NCBI RefSeq assembly: GCF_008831285.2
Contig: NC_045146.1
Span: 14,895,289 to 14,959,288 of the forward strand
DNA: 64,000 bases
Reading direction: 5' to 3'
DNA from: Nymphaea colorata
Taxonomy: Eukaryota; Streptophyta; Magnoliopsida; Nymphaeales; Nymphaeaceae
Shown here: piece by piece, positions 39,428-51,944 of the stretch
Position numbering within the stretch: position 1 is the first letter of the stretch
How the letters are laid out: every line of letters starts with the position of its first letter
Position numbers and translations under genes: made by a program
The notes under the pieces: model-generated
What the model was told of the DNA's origin: nothing
Seen by the model: only the letters and a program-made list of their open reading frames with translations
Databases searched by the model: none

Positions 39428-42400
39428 ATGGCCATCCCTCCTCTTCTTCTCCTCCTCTCCCTCTTAATCCTCGCGGCGGTCGTCTGCCGATGCGTCTACC
39501 TCTTCTTGTGGATTCCGTTCAACATCCGCCTCCATTTCCGGCGGCAAGGAATCTCAGGGCCCCCGTTGATGCTTCCTTTCGGAAACGCGGGAGAGATAGT
39601 TCGGTTCATCAAGGAGGCGCAGGCGAAGCCCTTGCCGGCTTTTCACCACGACTTCGTGGGCAGGGTGCTTCCCCATTACATTCACTGGACGTCCGTGTAC
39701 GGCAAATGCTTCCTTTTCTGGTTCGGTACCCGGGCGAGGCTGGCCATCCTCGAGCCGGAGCTCATCAAGGAGGTTCTCCTCAACCCCAAGGGCGTGTTCG
39801 AGAGGCTCGAGTTCAACCCCCTCGCCAGGCATCTCATCGGCGACGGCCTCGTCGGCCTCCGGGGCAAGAAGTGGCTCCGCCACAAGCGGATCATCCATCC
39901 CGCCTTCCACGTCGATCACATCAAGGCAAGAACGCACACACACACACACACACTCTCTCTTTAGTAGATCTTTCGATTGCCTGAAAGTTGTGGAGTTTAG
40001 ATGAGAGCGGAGGTGGCCGAGTTCACGAACTCGGGCGCTTTTCATCTGCGGTTGTCGGGTTCAGCGGAGGGAACGGAGGCATCTTTTTCGTTTGTCGCGT
40101 ATGGTCGTCTCCTTCGTAATATTTCTTTTTCTGGCCTATATTTCTCATAATTTGGAAAGATGGACGATTTCTTACGTTTTTCAATAAAAATGAGATTTTT
40201 AATAACAATTATTAAATAAAATAAACTTCCGTTAATCTAAAGGAAAGAAATTGTTGGCTAAAAGCATGAAAATGTAATTTAGTGATGGATAATACTATTC
40301 AAAAGATTTCAGCTGATGCCTTTTCTTTTTCCCTAATTACTTTCTGGCTATCTGCTGATTAATCATAAATAAAACCCAACCACCTCGGACCCACTGTGCC
40401 AAGGGCGCCGCACGCGCAACCAAAGTCAACTGGGTGCAGTAAAGTAGATGAAAAGGCTGCCAGATGGTGACTGCGGCTGTCCATACTAGTCAATAAAAAA
40501 GTTTTTCAGAAATATATCAAATATTTTATGAGATTTTGGGTTCCGCAATTTGCATATCATATTTCGTATGGCATAGTTTTAGAGTACGAAAAAGGAAAAC
40601 AATCAAACTTGGATCCTGTTTTATCCAATCGCATTTCATAGGACATAGCTCAATTGGGGGGACTAGCGAAGTAATTGGTTAAGTTGGTAGAGAGGTGAAA
40701 AGCCAGTCGACAGTTTGATTTTCCTAAATTATGCGTTCATTTCCACAGTGTTTTACTCTCTACTTAAGTCTGCAAACAATCCTAAACATGAAAAATAAAA
40801 GAACAATGAAAAAAAGTTTTGGCGGCATCTCCCCCAATGTTTTATTGTGATTGAAGCTTGGTTGAATTTAGAAAGAAAAACCTCATAAAAGAATCTCTGT
40901 AAAATAATCTTCTCTGTGGTTCCCAGAAAAGTAGATGGCTCTGTTATCAGTAAACCCACTGAAGCGGGCTCTTACGGGCGCCGCTACCTTGAAGGACTTT
41001 AAAAAATAAACCTGATGTGTTGTGAAGACTGCTGCATTCAGCCAATCACGTGGGATCATTTTGAGCCCTGCCATATAACGTCTGGCATGTGATTGACAAG
41101 TTGGGGGGGCTTCATGTGCAGAAAAATTCAAATATGTAGTTTATCTTTTGATGAAAAGGAAAAGATTCTACCATGGAGATTCTGCGGATAGTAATTCACA
41201 TCTACAAATAAAAGCAAGTGGATCCATTGAGCAAATGAACAGTAAAAGAAAACAAGTAATTGTAATCTTTAAGGATATATTTATTAAATTGAGCGACGAC
41301 TTATTTGTTGAATTACTAGCTTGGCATTAAACACTGTGTACCTATGCTCACCAAAACAGGAAAATCCCATATATGAGGGACATTCTTTGCTGCTGCTCAA
41401 ACCATCAGAATAGGCAGAGAGTCGTGGCAACTAGAAGTGAAATCTATGCATTTGGATATGTACTTTCCTTAATAATAAATCAGATCCTTTACCCTTTATT
41501 TTCTTCCAATTAACCATTGTTCTCATCTCGTATTTATCACCGGCTATCATTTATTTTTCTTTATACGTAAATGAAAATCCCGATTGCCTCTTCCATCTCA
41601 TTTTCTGTGCTATGTTGGTTGTTCATGAATCCATTTTCGGAAGAACTTGACATCTGCACTTGTTGTTTTTTTCCTCTCTGATGAACTTTGCCACAACAAT
41701 CCAGATTTATTGCAGACCTTGTTGCTTAAATTGCAAAATAGTCTATAGACTACTTCTAGTGGATGGCATAATCTGAAGTCCTGAAACCGTGGCACAAACA
41801 GGGGATGGTTTCTGCCATGGTTGCTAGCTCAGAAGGGATGCTGGAAAGATGGGAGAAGGAAACCGGTGAAGGGCCAAAGGAGGTCGACGCATTCCAAGAA
41901 TTTCACGTCCTGGCAGCCGACATTATCTCTAGAACCGCATTCGGGAGCAACTATGAGGAAGGGAAACGCATCTTCATCCTGCAGGAAAAGCAGACGACCC
42001 TTGTGTTGCAGGCGCTGCGTTCCGTCTATATCCCGGGCTTCAGGTACTAGTTTGTCCCAAATCACATGGTCATTATTGTGTTCTCTTCATGCTTCCATTT
42101 CTTTTCAGTTAGCTTCTATATGAGATTGACAAATGAAAATAAAATTGACAAGTAATGAAAATTGAAGAACCCATATCTGTCACTTGATCTCTCGGTCGTT
42201 TGGAAGCATAGCATTTGGAGATTTGAGAGAAAAATTATGAATTCCAACCGGATGTGGTTGACATAGACTTCTAATTCTACACCCTTTGTTTTTCTTTAAA
42301 ATTTGTTTCTTCATTTTCGATGTGCTTCCTTCTTTACACTGCTTCCCTTAGTCCAAATGTTTTTGCTAATCCGATCCTTTTCAAAACATTTTCTCTCATG

Positions 42401-43730
42401 CTTCCTCTGCACGTATAGTTTGTTGCCTCTGTCACTTTCGACTTGTGGGACAGTGGCGTCAATAGTTTGGGTAGGATTCGCTTGTTGATGTCTTAAATCC
42501 TTACTCTCCACCGTTTGTTTCATCCCCATCTCAGTTAGCTTCAACTGACTGGCTCGCTTTTCTTTACTGCTTTACCAATTACACTCTACGCAACATCCAT
42601 CACGGCATTTTTGTGCACTTTCTTCTTGCTTCCTGTCGCCTGAACCCCGCATTCAACTCGCTACATATGGTTCTGAATTTTGTGGTTGTCTCAATGCGCT
42701 TCTTTAAAGATTCATTCCTACACAAAGGAACAGAGAGAGATGGAGAATTGAGAGAGAGATCAGGTCTTCGCTGCGCGTGCTGATTGCTGGTAAGAAGGAA
42801 GAACTAAAGGAGAAGAGCACGAACCTACTGGCCTTGATGCTTTCGGCGAATAACGAAGAAAGGGAGGAACAGAGGATGAGCATGGAGGAAATCGTGGACG
42901 AGTGCAAGACCTTCTACTTTGCTGGCAAAGAAACGACTGCCAACTTCCTAACGTGGACCGTCCTCCTTCTTGCATTGCACAAGGAATGGCAATCCAAAGC
43001 GCGCGATGAAGTTCTTTCTGTGTTCGGACACCATGGTCATCCAGTTGCAGAGAGCTTGGGTCAACTCAAAATTGTGAGTCGTCTTCTTTTCTTTTTCTTA
43101 CGCATATATCTAGGATGTCATACCGTTCTGTATGTTGTTTTCTAACCAAATTTGGCCGTTTGTATACCTGTCAAGTACACTAGCTACATAAATTTTGCAT
43201 GTATATTTCAGAAAATGGGTTTCAAGATCAGTATCTTGATTTCCAATTTGTTGGATTGTAAAGGCAATTCCTAATTGTGCCGTGATTATAAAAATGTTGT
43301 TGTGATGAATCAGGTGGAGATGGTCCTGAAGGAGTCTCTCCGGCTTTATCCTCCGGCCGTCTTCCTCCTTCGTGAGGCTTACAAGGACATGAAGCTTGGC
43401 GATCTAACTCTACCAGCCGGCGTGCAAGTCTACTTGCCCATCCTAGCCATCCATCACGACGCCGACCTCTGGGGCCCGGACGTATCAGAGTTCAACCCGG
43501 CGAGGTTTTCCGACGGGTCCAGCAACCCAGCTGCTTTCTTCCCCTTCGGAATGGGGTCTAGAGTGTGCATTGGCCAGAACCTAGCCATGACAGAAGGCAG
43601 GGTCGTCATCTCCATGATCCTGCAACAGTTCTCTCTTGATGTCTCGCCTACTTACGTGCATGCACCCATGCTTATGATGACCTTACAGCCTCAATATGGG
43701 GCACAAGTTGTCCTTCAAAGGATGTCCTAG
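39428..43730 (+). CDS. Cytochrome P450, CYP72 clan, CYP721-like, copy 1
   Basis: A microsomal haem monooxygenase of unknown substrate. Exons 39428-39925, 41802-42043, 42710-43073 and 43314-43730 join in phases 0, 2 and 0 to give 506 residues, the usual length. An amino-terminal membrane anchor (about residues 3-28) precedes [11 protein letters not shown]. Helix I has AGKETT at 318-323, the ExxR motif is E375-R378 (KESLRLYPP), the PERF-like motif is FNPARF, and the haem loop is [13 protein letters not shown] with the ligand Cys at about 453. [25 protein letters not shown] and the end HAP...[11 protein letters not shown] point to the CYP72 clan, most like CYP721; related families in the clan act on hormones and lipids, so no reaction is claimed. 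Intron 1 starts with GC (39926-39927) directly followed by CA and CT repeats; the other introns are GT-AG. All motifs are intact, so the gene is probably functional. Confidence 0.93.
39926..39961 (+). other. GC 5' splice site followed by CA/CT repeat, P450 copy 1
   Basis: The exon 1 border reads ATCAAG|GCAAGA, a standard GC-AG intron donor. No GT nearby keeps the frame with exon 2 at 41802. CA and CT dinucleotide runs begin within about 10 bases. The same arrangement occurs at 47959 and 55268. Confidence 0.8.
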
Positions 43731-43994
43731 ACGACGTCAGATCATATGATCTACTAAATCACATTGTTAAACCGCTCCGCTACATTTCTTCCATCGTCAT
43801 CTAATAAACGGCCACGGCTGCGAGCATGTAACACCAATGTAGTATACCCCGTCTTAATTGTACAGCACCAGCAAATGGTGGGAGAGTTAGAGGACTTTAA
43901 TAATGTGATCTGGTAGATGAGTATCTCTTTACCTTGGCTCTTGGGAAGTCCACATGAAGACTAGCTCTCCATCAAGGTGTCTGGTTGTTATCGA

Positions 43995-44000
43995 AATAAA
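43995..44000 (+). terminator. Putative polyadenylation signal of P450 copy 1
   Basis: AATAAA lies 265 bases after the stop codon, followed by a T-rich stretch. The corresponding place after copy 2 also has AATAAA (51644). Confidence 0.4.
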
Positions 44001-44282
44001 ATCCTTTTTTACTACTTGCATTATGTTCATTTGTTCTTCTATGAATTGGGTATAAGCTCAGAAGTGATCATGTGACTGTAAATTAGTTAATTTCAACAAT
44101 TAGGTGCTTTCAGTTAACAGGATCTTGTACAGCTTCCTGCCATCTTGTTCCTGCTTAAGATTCTCTGCTTTCTATTTTTCTCGTTTCACATAAACGTCTT
44201 CTGCAACAAAGGCTTCTTACTGCAACCTCCAATCGTCATATGTGCAGTTTCATGACCCCAAGAAAAAAGCAGTAGCTACAAG

Positions 44283-47200
44283 TTAATCAATTGAATAGCC
44301 GATTCTTAACATGACTCCGAAAGCTCAGCAATGCTAGAAGAAGTAGTGAAGCAGTGTGGTTAGTCGATGTTTGTTTTCTACATAGGCAAGTTTGCCTTTA
44401 CAATGTCTTCCACTAGATTTTTCTAGCAGCAACACGCTGAATTCTGGTCTCTTGACCTTCTCTACTTAAAGCCTTGACTTTAACTACTCTAAGCTTCTGG
44501 TTAAGGAACTCTTGTTGGATGTTCTTGCTTGATGGTGCTGACAACGCACACTTGTTGCTGCACGAATTGTGGATCATACATCGGCAGGGAGCACATCAAG
44601 ATAGGCAAGCCAAGAGCTTAAGATCTAGGATTGAAAAAGATAAATATGACAATCTTGTGAAAATGGAAATATGAGATAATGATAAATCAAATGAGACCCC
44701 TACAATCAAGGAAATGAATAAAATGCTCTATTTTAAGAGAGTGGAAACTTCTAAACGATTAATTAAGTTAGAGGCACTGTGGATGTAGTCTTGCAGATAA
44801 GTATCCAATCAACTTTTGAGGAACCATTTAATCTTCAGCATTTTCAGAATTAGTTCTAGCTATATGTCTTAAGAACTGGAATTCTTGTTCCACTTAAATT
44901 CATGACATAAGTGGCTCATAAATTCTATGCCTCTGGGCTAGCTCCACAAATTAATAACCAAATTTACACGGTGAAAAACATTATATTCTGGAGTACTAAT
45001 GAAAAAATTTCTTGTATCACTTGTTCGTTGTTGGAGGCATGTCCTGCTTGATCCTGGTGCACCATCATCTGGAATCGAACATGATTTATCCTGATATCCA
45101 ACTTGGATTTGATCCACTGCTGCCATGAAAATTCTGCTCACATTGCTTGTATATATGTATATGTCACCCACGCAGGTTCAACATCATAAGAATAGAGAAA
45201 TATGGGAATTCATGGGTTCCTAAGATTAAATAGCTATCATGGTTTAAACTTGCTGAAACATGGGCATCCCATTGTCTGGTCTTTCACAATTTGGATTAAA
45301 ACTCTTCTTTGTCTTCTTCACTCCTTGTAAACCAAACCAATGTTCCATTCAGGAGTTCTACAACAAACATCTACTGGAAAGGGAACTTCAACGTTAGGAC
45401 AAGTTTTCTAAGAATTGAAAACTGAATATAACGTTGAAATTTGGTATAACCTTATGTAGACATTTTATTTCAGAATAATCTCTAGCTGCTTAACGTCATA
45501 CCAAAGTTTGAACTTAGGGCACATAGAGTTTTTTGCAATGATTCTTCTTAGCCTTCAGCTTGTTTTAACTAATTCATAATTTCTTCCATTTGACATTTCC
45601 TCTTCGCTTTGCCGCACCTCCTTGGGCTTTGCCGCACCAATTTGTTGTATCTAGTTATTTTACATGCACATGATCTAGCTTAACGTTTTTACTAGGAATT
45701 GAACTCATGACATGGTTTAATTATTTGCACATCTCATGCTCTAATTGGTGCCAGACCCCAGCCCCAGCTGCCTTGGTTGGTGGACCTCAACTTGTACTCA
45801 ATCTATTAAATTCCTACCCTAGTGGTCTAGTCTTTAGGAGAAATTGCCTTTGGTGCAAAACCGTTAGGATCATACCTTTATACCTCCAAGGTTTTAGCTT
45901 GTTTCGGAGCTGAGGTGGACCTATAATATAGTATTCAACTCGGGTGTCATGCTTGCCAATGTTTATGGCCTAGAGAGATACCACACAGGAACATGACAAC
46001 GTCTATGGGAATTGAACCTGGAATCCTTTGAGTGTGAGCGGCTTTGCCCCCCAGTTGTGCTATAACTTAGTGGTCTAGTTGCTAGGTTTGAACCTACACT
46101 TAAGCATGGTCTTTTCTTCCCTTGATGATGGGGCGTCAGATAACATACAAACATTGTGGTCTTGGATGGGCCACAGTCTTGCAGCATGCATTTGGGCTCG
46201 GCATGAGTTGTGTGTTTGGTCTATAATACTGTTACATTCAAGAACACTGCAGCAGCGGTCTGATCTGCTCGCTCTTGGTTTACCCTAGTTGGGTAATACA
46301 ACAGTACGGGTGGTTTAGCCTTCTGCCTTGAAGTGGAAGAGAAATTGGTAGGTCCTTGCTTATAAATAGACTTGTTTCTCCATGTTTTCTTTCACTGAAT
46401 CAACTTGTTGATCCCATAAATTCAGGTAAATGGTGCATGTTCAGTTACTCTTTGTAGCATGTTTGATTAGATATGTATCCTTCTTTGCTCTTGGGATTCA
46501 TTTGAGTTTCATATATGAACCAACAGGATGTTTTGGAATTTTATTTTTAGGATTACATGATTGTCATTTTAATATACTTGGAACTTGAGAACTCAAGAAG
46601 TAAACCTTATAAAGATGTTGATCTAGAGTCTGCGAGAAACATCCTACGGATATATTCATGCCTTGGTATGTATGCAAGCTTAGTAGAAGAATACCTAAAG
46701 AACAAAGATGAAGCTGATCAGGTTGGGAAACCAGAAATCTTCTACTCGGAGGTGGATGTTCAATTTGAAGCCATCAGTGGCTTTGATGGGCCACAATGGG
46801 ATATCAACGTATCAGATTCGGATCGGATATACTCGGATTTGTATTTGGATTTAAATATAAATGAGAAACATTTCTGAATCCCATGTGTAGATTAACAACT
46901 GAATCTGATGTATGGATATTGAGGTACACTTTTCAAAATGTATGGATATTGAATGTAAAATGTTTATTTAAAACTACTGATACAAATCTAAATTCGATCA
47001 GACAATTACTTAAATCCAAATGCGCTTGGATGTCATTCGTTAAATCGAAATCCAACCTAATTTCTTACATCCAATTTTTTTCCATATCCATATTTTCAAA
47101 TGGTTTGGTAGGATATCGAGTCTAAATCGGATTTGTTGGCATTCCCTGGCGTTAGCACGCATTTCTTTTGAAGCACTCTTAAATTTACCCGTGAATGCAG

Positions 47201-47332
47201 AAATATGTCGTGTTTAGCAGCTCGAACTGGAGTAGACCGTTCATACCAAGCAAAGTGGTTAAATAGACAGCTAAATGTAGATTTCCATAGGCTTAAAGGG
47301 CTTTTTTTATTTCACTAGAAGTCAGTGGCCTT
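44283..47332 (+). other. Spacer of duplication unit 2
   Basis: Homologous to 34930-36310, 37660-37850 and 39030-39290 in unit 1 and to 51945-54590 in unit 3. It contains a block (about 45650-47160) shared only with unit 3, including a gene-like fragment at 46557-46877. TATAAATAG near 46361 could be a TATA box of an unrecognised transcript or solo LTR. No intact gene was found. Confidence 0.55.
46557..46877 (+). pseudogene. Gene-like fragment of unknown origin, unit 2 copy
   Basis: A 106-codon open frame whose middle reads like real protein: DVDLESARNILRIYSCLG, EEYLKNKDEADQ and KPEIFYSEVDVQFEA. The ends are low-quality, spilling into AT-rich repeat DNA. A second copy in unit 3 (about 53790-54270) differs by frameshifts and about 270 bases of extra DNA between KKDE and VGKPEIFY. 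I do not recognise the source family. It is probably a captured or decayed exon that was duplicated with the array. Confidence 0.35.
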
Positions 47333-47460
47333 TTCCTAAATTATGCGTTCATTTCCACAGTGGCGGTTGACTAATGCAACCTCCGGCTCCGCTGCGCTCA
47401 TAGATATATATACATATATATATCCGCCTGGTTGATTAATTTCCTCGTTGTCGGACCGCC
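47333..47460 (+). promoter_or_regulatory. Proximal promoter of P450 copy 2
   Basis: Nearly the same as the copy 1 promoter. TTGAC lies at 47367-47371 and the TATA-like ATATATATACATATATATAT at about 47404-47423, with the same spacing to the ATG. It suggests that both genes respond to similar signals. Confidence 0.55.
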
Positions 47461-50400
47461 ATGGCCTTCCCTCCTCTTCTCCTCCTCCTCTCCCTCTTAA
47501 TCCTCGCGGCGATCTTCTGCCGATGCGTCTACCTCTTCTTGTGGATTCCGTTCAACATTCAGCTTCATTTCCGGCGGCAGGGGATCTCGGGGCCCCCGTT
47601 GAGGCTTCCTTTCGGAAACGCGCGAGAGATCGTTCGGTTCATGAAGGAGGCGCAGGCGAAGCCCTTGCCGGCTTTTCACCATGACTTCGTGGGCAGGGTG
47701 CTTCCCCACTACATCCACTGGACGTCCCTGTACGGCAAATGCTGCCTCTTCTGGTTCGGCACCCAGCCGAGGCTAGCCATCCCTAAGCCGGAACTCATCA
47801 GGGAGGTTCTCCTCAACCCCAAGGGTGACTTTGAGAGGCCCGAGTTCAACCCGCTCTCCCGGCTGCTCATCGGCGACGGCCTCGTCGGCCTTCGGGGCAA
47901 GAAGTGGCTCCGTCACAAGCGGATCATCCTTCCCGCCTTCCACGTCGATCACATCAAGGCAAGAACCCTTTCTCTCTCTCTCTCTCTCTCTCTCCCTTTG
48001 GATCTTTTGATTTCCTGAAAGTTGTTGAGTTTAGACAAGAGAGGTGGCCGAGTTCATGAACTTGGGCGCTCTTCATCTGCCGTTGTCGAGTTTACCGGCA
48101 GGAGCGGGCGGAATCTTTTTCGTTCGTCGCGTACGGTCGTCTTCTTTGTAAAACTCGTTCTCTGGCCTGTTTTCTCATAATTTGAAATGGTGGACGACTT
48201 TTTACGTTTTTCAAAGAAGTATGATATTAGCTAAAAATTATTAAATAAAAAGGGAGTTTCCTTCCGGGTAAGTTGACTGATTTCAGGCAAAAGGCTTGAC
48301 TTATGTTACTCTAAAGGGAAACAAGTGTTAGGTAGAAGTACGAATATGTAATTTAGCACAAAACAACCCCACACATAATGAATGAGGAAAAAATGGGAGA
48401 GGTATTCTCGGTATCTCCCGCAATGTTTTTATCGTAATTGCCGCTTGGTTGTATAATAATCTTCTTACATTTTTTTAATTAAACAAGCTCGGCAGGTTCA
48501 TATCCTCGTGTCTCGGTCGACAAAAGTTACAAGAAAAGTAGATGGCTCGTTATCGGTGCACCCATTGAAGCGGGCTGTTACGGGCGCCGCTACCTTGATA
48601 AACTTTAAAAAATGAACCTCTCGTGTTGTGAAGATTGCTGTTCTCAACCAATCACGTGGGATCATTTTTAACCCTGATTGACAAGTTGGAGGGGGCATCA
48701 TGTGCAGAAAACTTCAATCTGTAGTTTATCTTTTGGTAAAAAAGAAAAGATTCTACCATGGAGATTCTGGGGATAGTAATTAACATGTACAAATAAAAGC
48801 AAGTGGATCCGTTGAGCAAACGAACAGTAAAAGAAAACAAGTAATTGTAATCTTTGATGATATATTTATCAAATTGGGCGACGACTTATTTGTTGAATTA
48901 CTAGCTTGACATTAAACATTGTATAACTATATTAACCAAAACAGGAAAATCCTGTATGTGAGGAACATTATTTGTTGCTGCTCAAATAGATTGCCTCTTC
49001 AATCTCATTTTCTGTGCTATTCTGGTTTGGCTTTGCATATCGGTTCTCGCATCCTGCTATGTACCGGTAACTACAGTGCGCAATGTTGGTTGTTCATGAA
49101 TCACACTTTCGGAAAAACCTGACATCTTCACTCTTCTTTTTTCTTTCTGATGAACCTTGCCACCACTATCCAGATTGATTGGAGACCTTGTTGCTTAAAT
49201 TGCAAAATAATCTATAGACTACTTCTAGTGGATGGCATAATCTGAAGTCCTGAACTGTGGCACAAACAGGGGATGGTTTCCGCCATGGTTGCTAGCACAG
49301 AAGGCATGCTGGAAAGATGGGTGAAAGAAACCGGTGAAGGGCCAAAGGAGGTCGACGCATTCCAAGAGTTTCACGTCCTGGCAGCCGACATTATCTCTAG
49401 AACTGCATTCGGGAGCAACTATGAGGAAGGGAAACGCATCTTCAGCCTGCAGGAAGAGCAGACGACCCTTGTGTTGCAGGCGTTGCGTTCCGTCTACATC
49501 CCGGGCTTCAGGTACTAGTTTGTCCCAAATCAGTAAATCGCATGGTCATTATCGTGTTCTCTACATGCTTCCATTTCTTTTCAGTTAGCTTCCATATGAG
49601 ATTGACAAATGAAAATAAAATTGATAAGTAATGAAAATTGAAGATCCCATATTGATCTCTCGATCGTTTGGAAGCATAGCATTTGGAGATTTGAGAGAAA
49701 AAGCATGAATTCCAACCGGATGTTGTTGACACAGACTCCTAACTTTACACCCTTTTGTTTTTCTTTAAAATTCGTATCTTCATTTTCGATTCGCTTTCTT
49801 CTTTACACTGCTTCCAACCGGTTGTGCAAGTCCAGATGCTTTTGCTAATCTAATCCTTTTCAAATCATTTTCTTTCATGCTTCCTCCGCACATATAGTTT
49901 GTTCCCTTTGTCCTTTTCGACTGGGGGGACAGCATTGTCGGTTTGATATGATTCGCTTCTTCATGTGGAACACTGACTCTAATAATCTATGGTAAAATTC
50001 ACATTGTACTGCTAATCGGATGTGAATATGATATATATGGTATTACTAATACAAATAGATATTCAATTTCTGGGGACATCTGAATCAATCGTAAGGGAAA
50101 TTCCGGACATGCTTTTCTATTTCTTATGTTAAAATTCATGTCCAATTCCGGGTCAAATTAATCAATAGCTAAAAATAGTTGGATGCATGGTAGCTATGTC
50201 ATAGCATCCTTACTCTTCACTACTTGTTGCATCCCCATCTCAGTTGGCTCCAAATGACAGGCTTACTTGCTTTTCTTTACTGCTTCGCCAATTACACTTT
50301 GTGCATCATCTGTTACGGCATTTTTGTGCATTTTCGTCTTGCTTCCTCTTGCCTGAACCCCTTCTTCTGCTCGCTATATATGGTTCTTGAAACATTGCAT

Positions 50401-51442
50401 TTCGTGGTTGTCTCAATGCGTTTCTTTTAAAGGTTCATTCCTACACAAAAGAACAGAGAGAGGTGGAGAATTGAGAGCGAGATCAGGTCTTTGCTGCGCG
50501 TGCTGATTGCTGGCAAGAAGGAAGAACTAAAGGAGAAAAGCATGAACCTACTGGGCTTGATGCTTTCGGCGAATGACAAAGAGAGGGAGGAACAGAGGAT
50601 GAGCACGGAGGAAATCGTGGACGAGTGCAAGACCTTCTACTTTGCCGGCAAAGAAACGACTGCCAACTTTCTAACGTGGACCGTTCTTCTTCTCGCATTG
50701 CACAAGGAATGGCAATCCAAAGCGCGTGATGAAGTTCTTTCTGTGTTCGGACGCCATGGACATATAGATGCAGAGAGCTTGGGTCAACTCAAAATTGTGA
50801 GTCTTCGTTTTTTGTTTTTTCTACGCATTATTCTCTAGTATGTCATATCGTTCTGTATGTTGTTTTCTCACCAACTTGGCTGTTCTTATATCTGTCAAGT
50901 GCGATAGTTACATAAGCTGCATCAGAATAGGTTTCAAGATCAATGTCTTGAATTCCAAATTGTTGGATTGTAAAGACAATTCCTAATTCTGCCGGGGTTA
51001 TAAAAATGTTATTTTGATGAATCAGGTGGAGATGGTCCTGAAGGAGTCTCTCCGGCTTTATCCTCCAGCCGTCTTCCTCCGTCGTGAGGTTTGCAAGGAC
51101 ACGAAGCTTGGCGATCTAACTCTACCAGCCGGCGTGGAAGTTTACTTGCCGATCCTAGCCGTCCATCACGACGCCGACCTCTGGGGCCCGGACGTATCTG
51201 AGTTCAACCCGGCGAGGTTTTCCAACGGGTCCAGCAACCCAGCTGCTTTCTTCCCCTTCGGAATGGGGTCTAGAGTGTGCATTGGCCAGATCCTAGCCAT
51301 GACAGAAGGAAAGGTCGTCATCTCCATGATCCTGCAACAGTTCTCTCTTGATGTCGCTCCTACTTACGTGCATGCACCCATGCCGATGATGACCTTGCAG
51401 CCCCAATATGGGGCACAAGTGGTCCTTCACAGGTTGTCCTAG
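47461..51442 (+). CDS. Cytochrome P450, CYP72 clan, CYP721-like, copy 2
   Basis: Paralogue of copy 1 with the same four-exon plan: 47461-47958, 49270-49511, 50433-50796 and 51026-51442, 506 residues, phases 0, 2, 0. Helix I AGKETT, the KESLRLYPP ExxR motif, FNPARF and the haem loop [13 protein letters not shown] are all present, so activity is expected. Compared with copy 1, exon 4 has 13 differences in 138 residues and exon 2 about 4 in 80. Next to the haem loop, Asn after GQ in copy 1 is Ile here, and LLREAY is RRREVC-like (FLRREVC) in the substrate-channel segment after the K helix. Such changes could alter substrate choice, which is an inference. Intron 1 again begins GC (47959-47960), followed by a CT run. 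Confidence 0.93.
47959..47996 (+). other. GC 5' splice site followed by CT repeat, P450 copy 2
   Basis: ATCAAG|GCAAGA is conserved with copies 1 and 3. A CT microsatellite starts about 10 bases into the intron. Exon 2 at 49270 joins in phase 0. Confidence 0.8.
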
Positions 51443-51643
51443 ACCATGGCAGATCATAAGATCTACCAAATCATATTGTTAAACTACGCCCGCTACATTT
51501 CTACTATCGATCGGGTGATAAGCGGCTAATGGGATTTAGAGGAGTTTAACAATGTGATCTGGTAGATGAGTAGCTCTTTACTTTGGCTCTTTGAAAGATC
51601 ACACGAAGACTAGCTCTGCATCAAGGTGTCTGGTTGTTCTCAA

Positions 51644-51649
51644 AATAAA
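51644..51649 (+). terminator. Putative polyadenylation signal of P450 copy 2
   Basis: AATAAA lies 202 bases after the stop codon, in DNA homologous to the 3' flank of copy 1. Confidence 0.4.
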
Positions 51650-51944
51650 ATCATTTTACTAATTGCCTTGTTGTAATTTGTTCTTCTATGACTTGGGTGT
51701 AAGCTCAGAACTGGTTGTATATAATTAGATATCATGTTAATTTCAACAATTAGCTGCTTTCAGTTATAATAATCTTGTGCAGCTTCCCTTCCTGCTATCT
51801 TGTCCCTGCTTAAGATTCTTCGCTTTCTATTTTTCTGGTTCACACAAACGTATGCTCTCTCCGTAACAAAGACTTCTTACGGCAACTTACAATCGTCATA
51901 TGTAAAGAGTTTCATGACCCCAGGTAAAAATGGCAAGCTACAAG

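Noticed and set aside
39415..39984. 189-codon open frame overlapping P450 copy 1 exon 1 in another frame
   Set aside because: It is a shadow of GC-rich exon 1: Pro/Arg/Gly-rich, no domain, and similar shadows occur over exon 1 of copies 2 and 3.
39428..43730. Assignment of the P450s to CYP734A (brassinosteroid inactivation)
   Set aside because: The carboxy-terminal end is similar, but [10 protein letters not shown] and the [15 protein letters not shown] region fit CYP721-like members better. Without a tree I claim only the CYP72 clan with a CYP721-like reading.
46003..46096. SINE or tRNA-like sequence (GGTTCAATTCC and GGTTTGAACC boxes)
   Set aside because: Both boxes resemble a polymerase III B box, but no A box at proper spacing, no acceptor stem and no poly-A or target duplication could be found.
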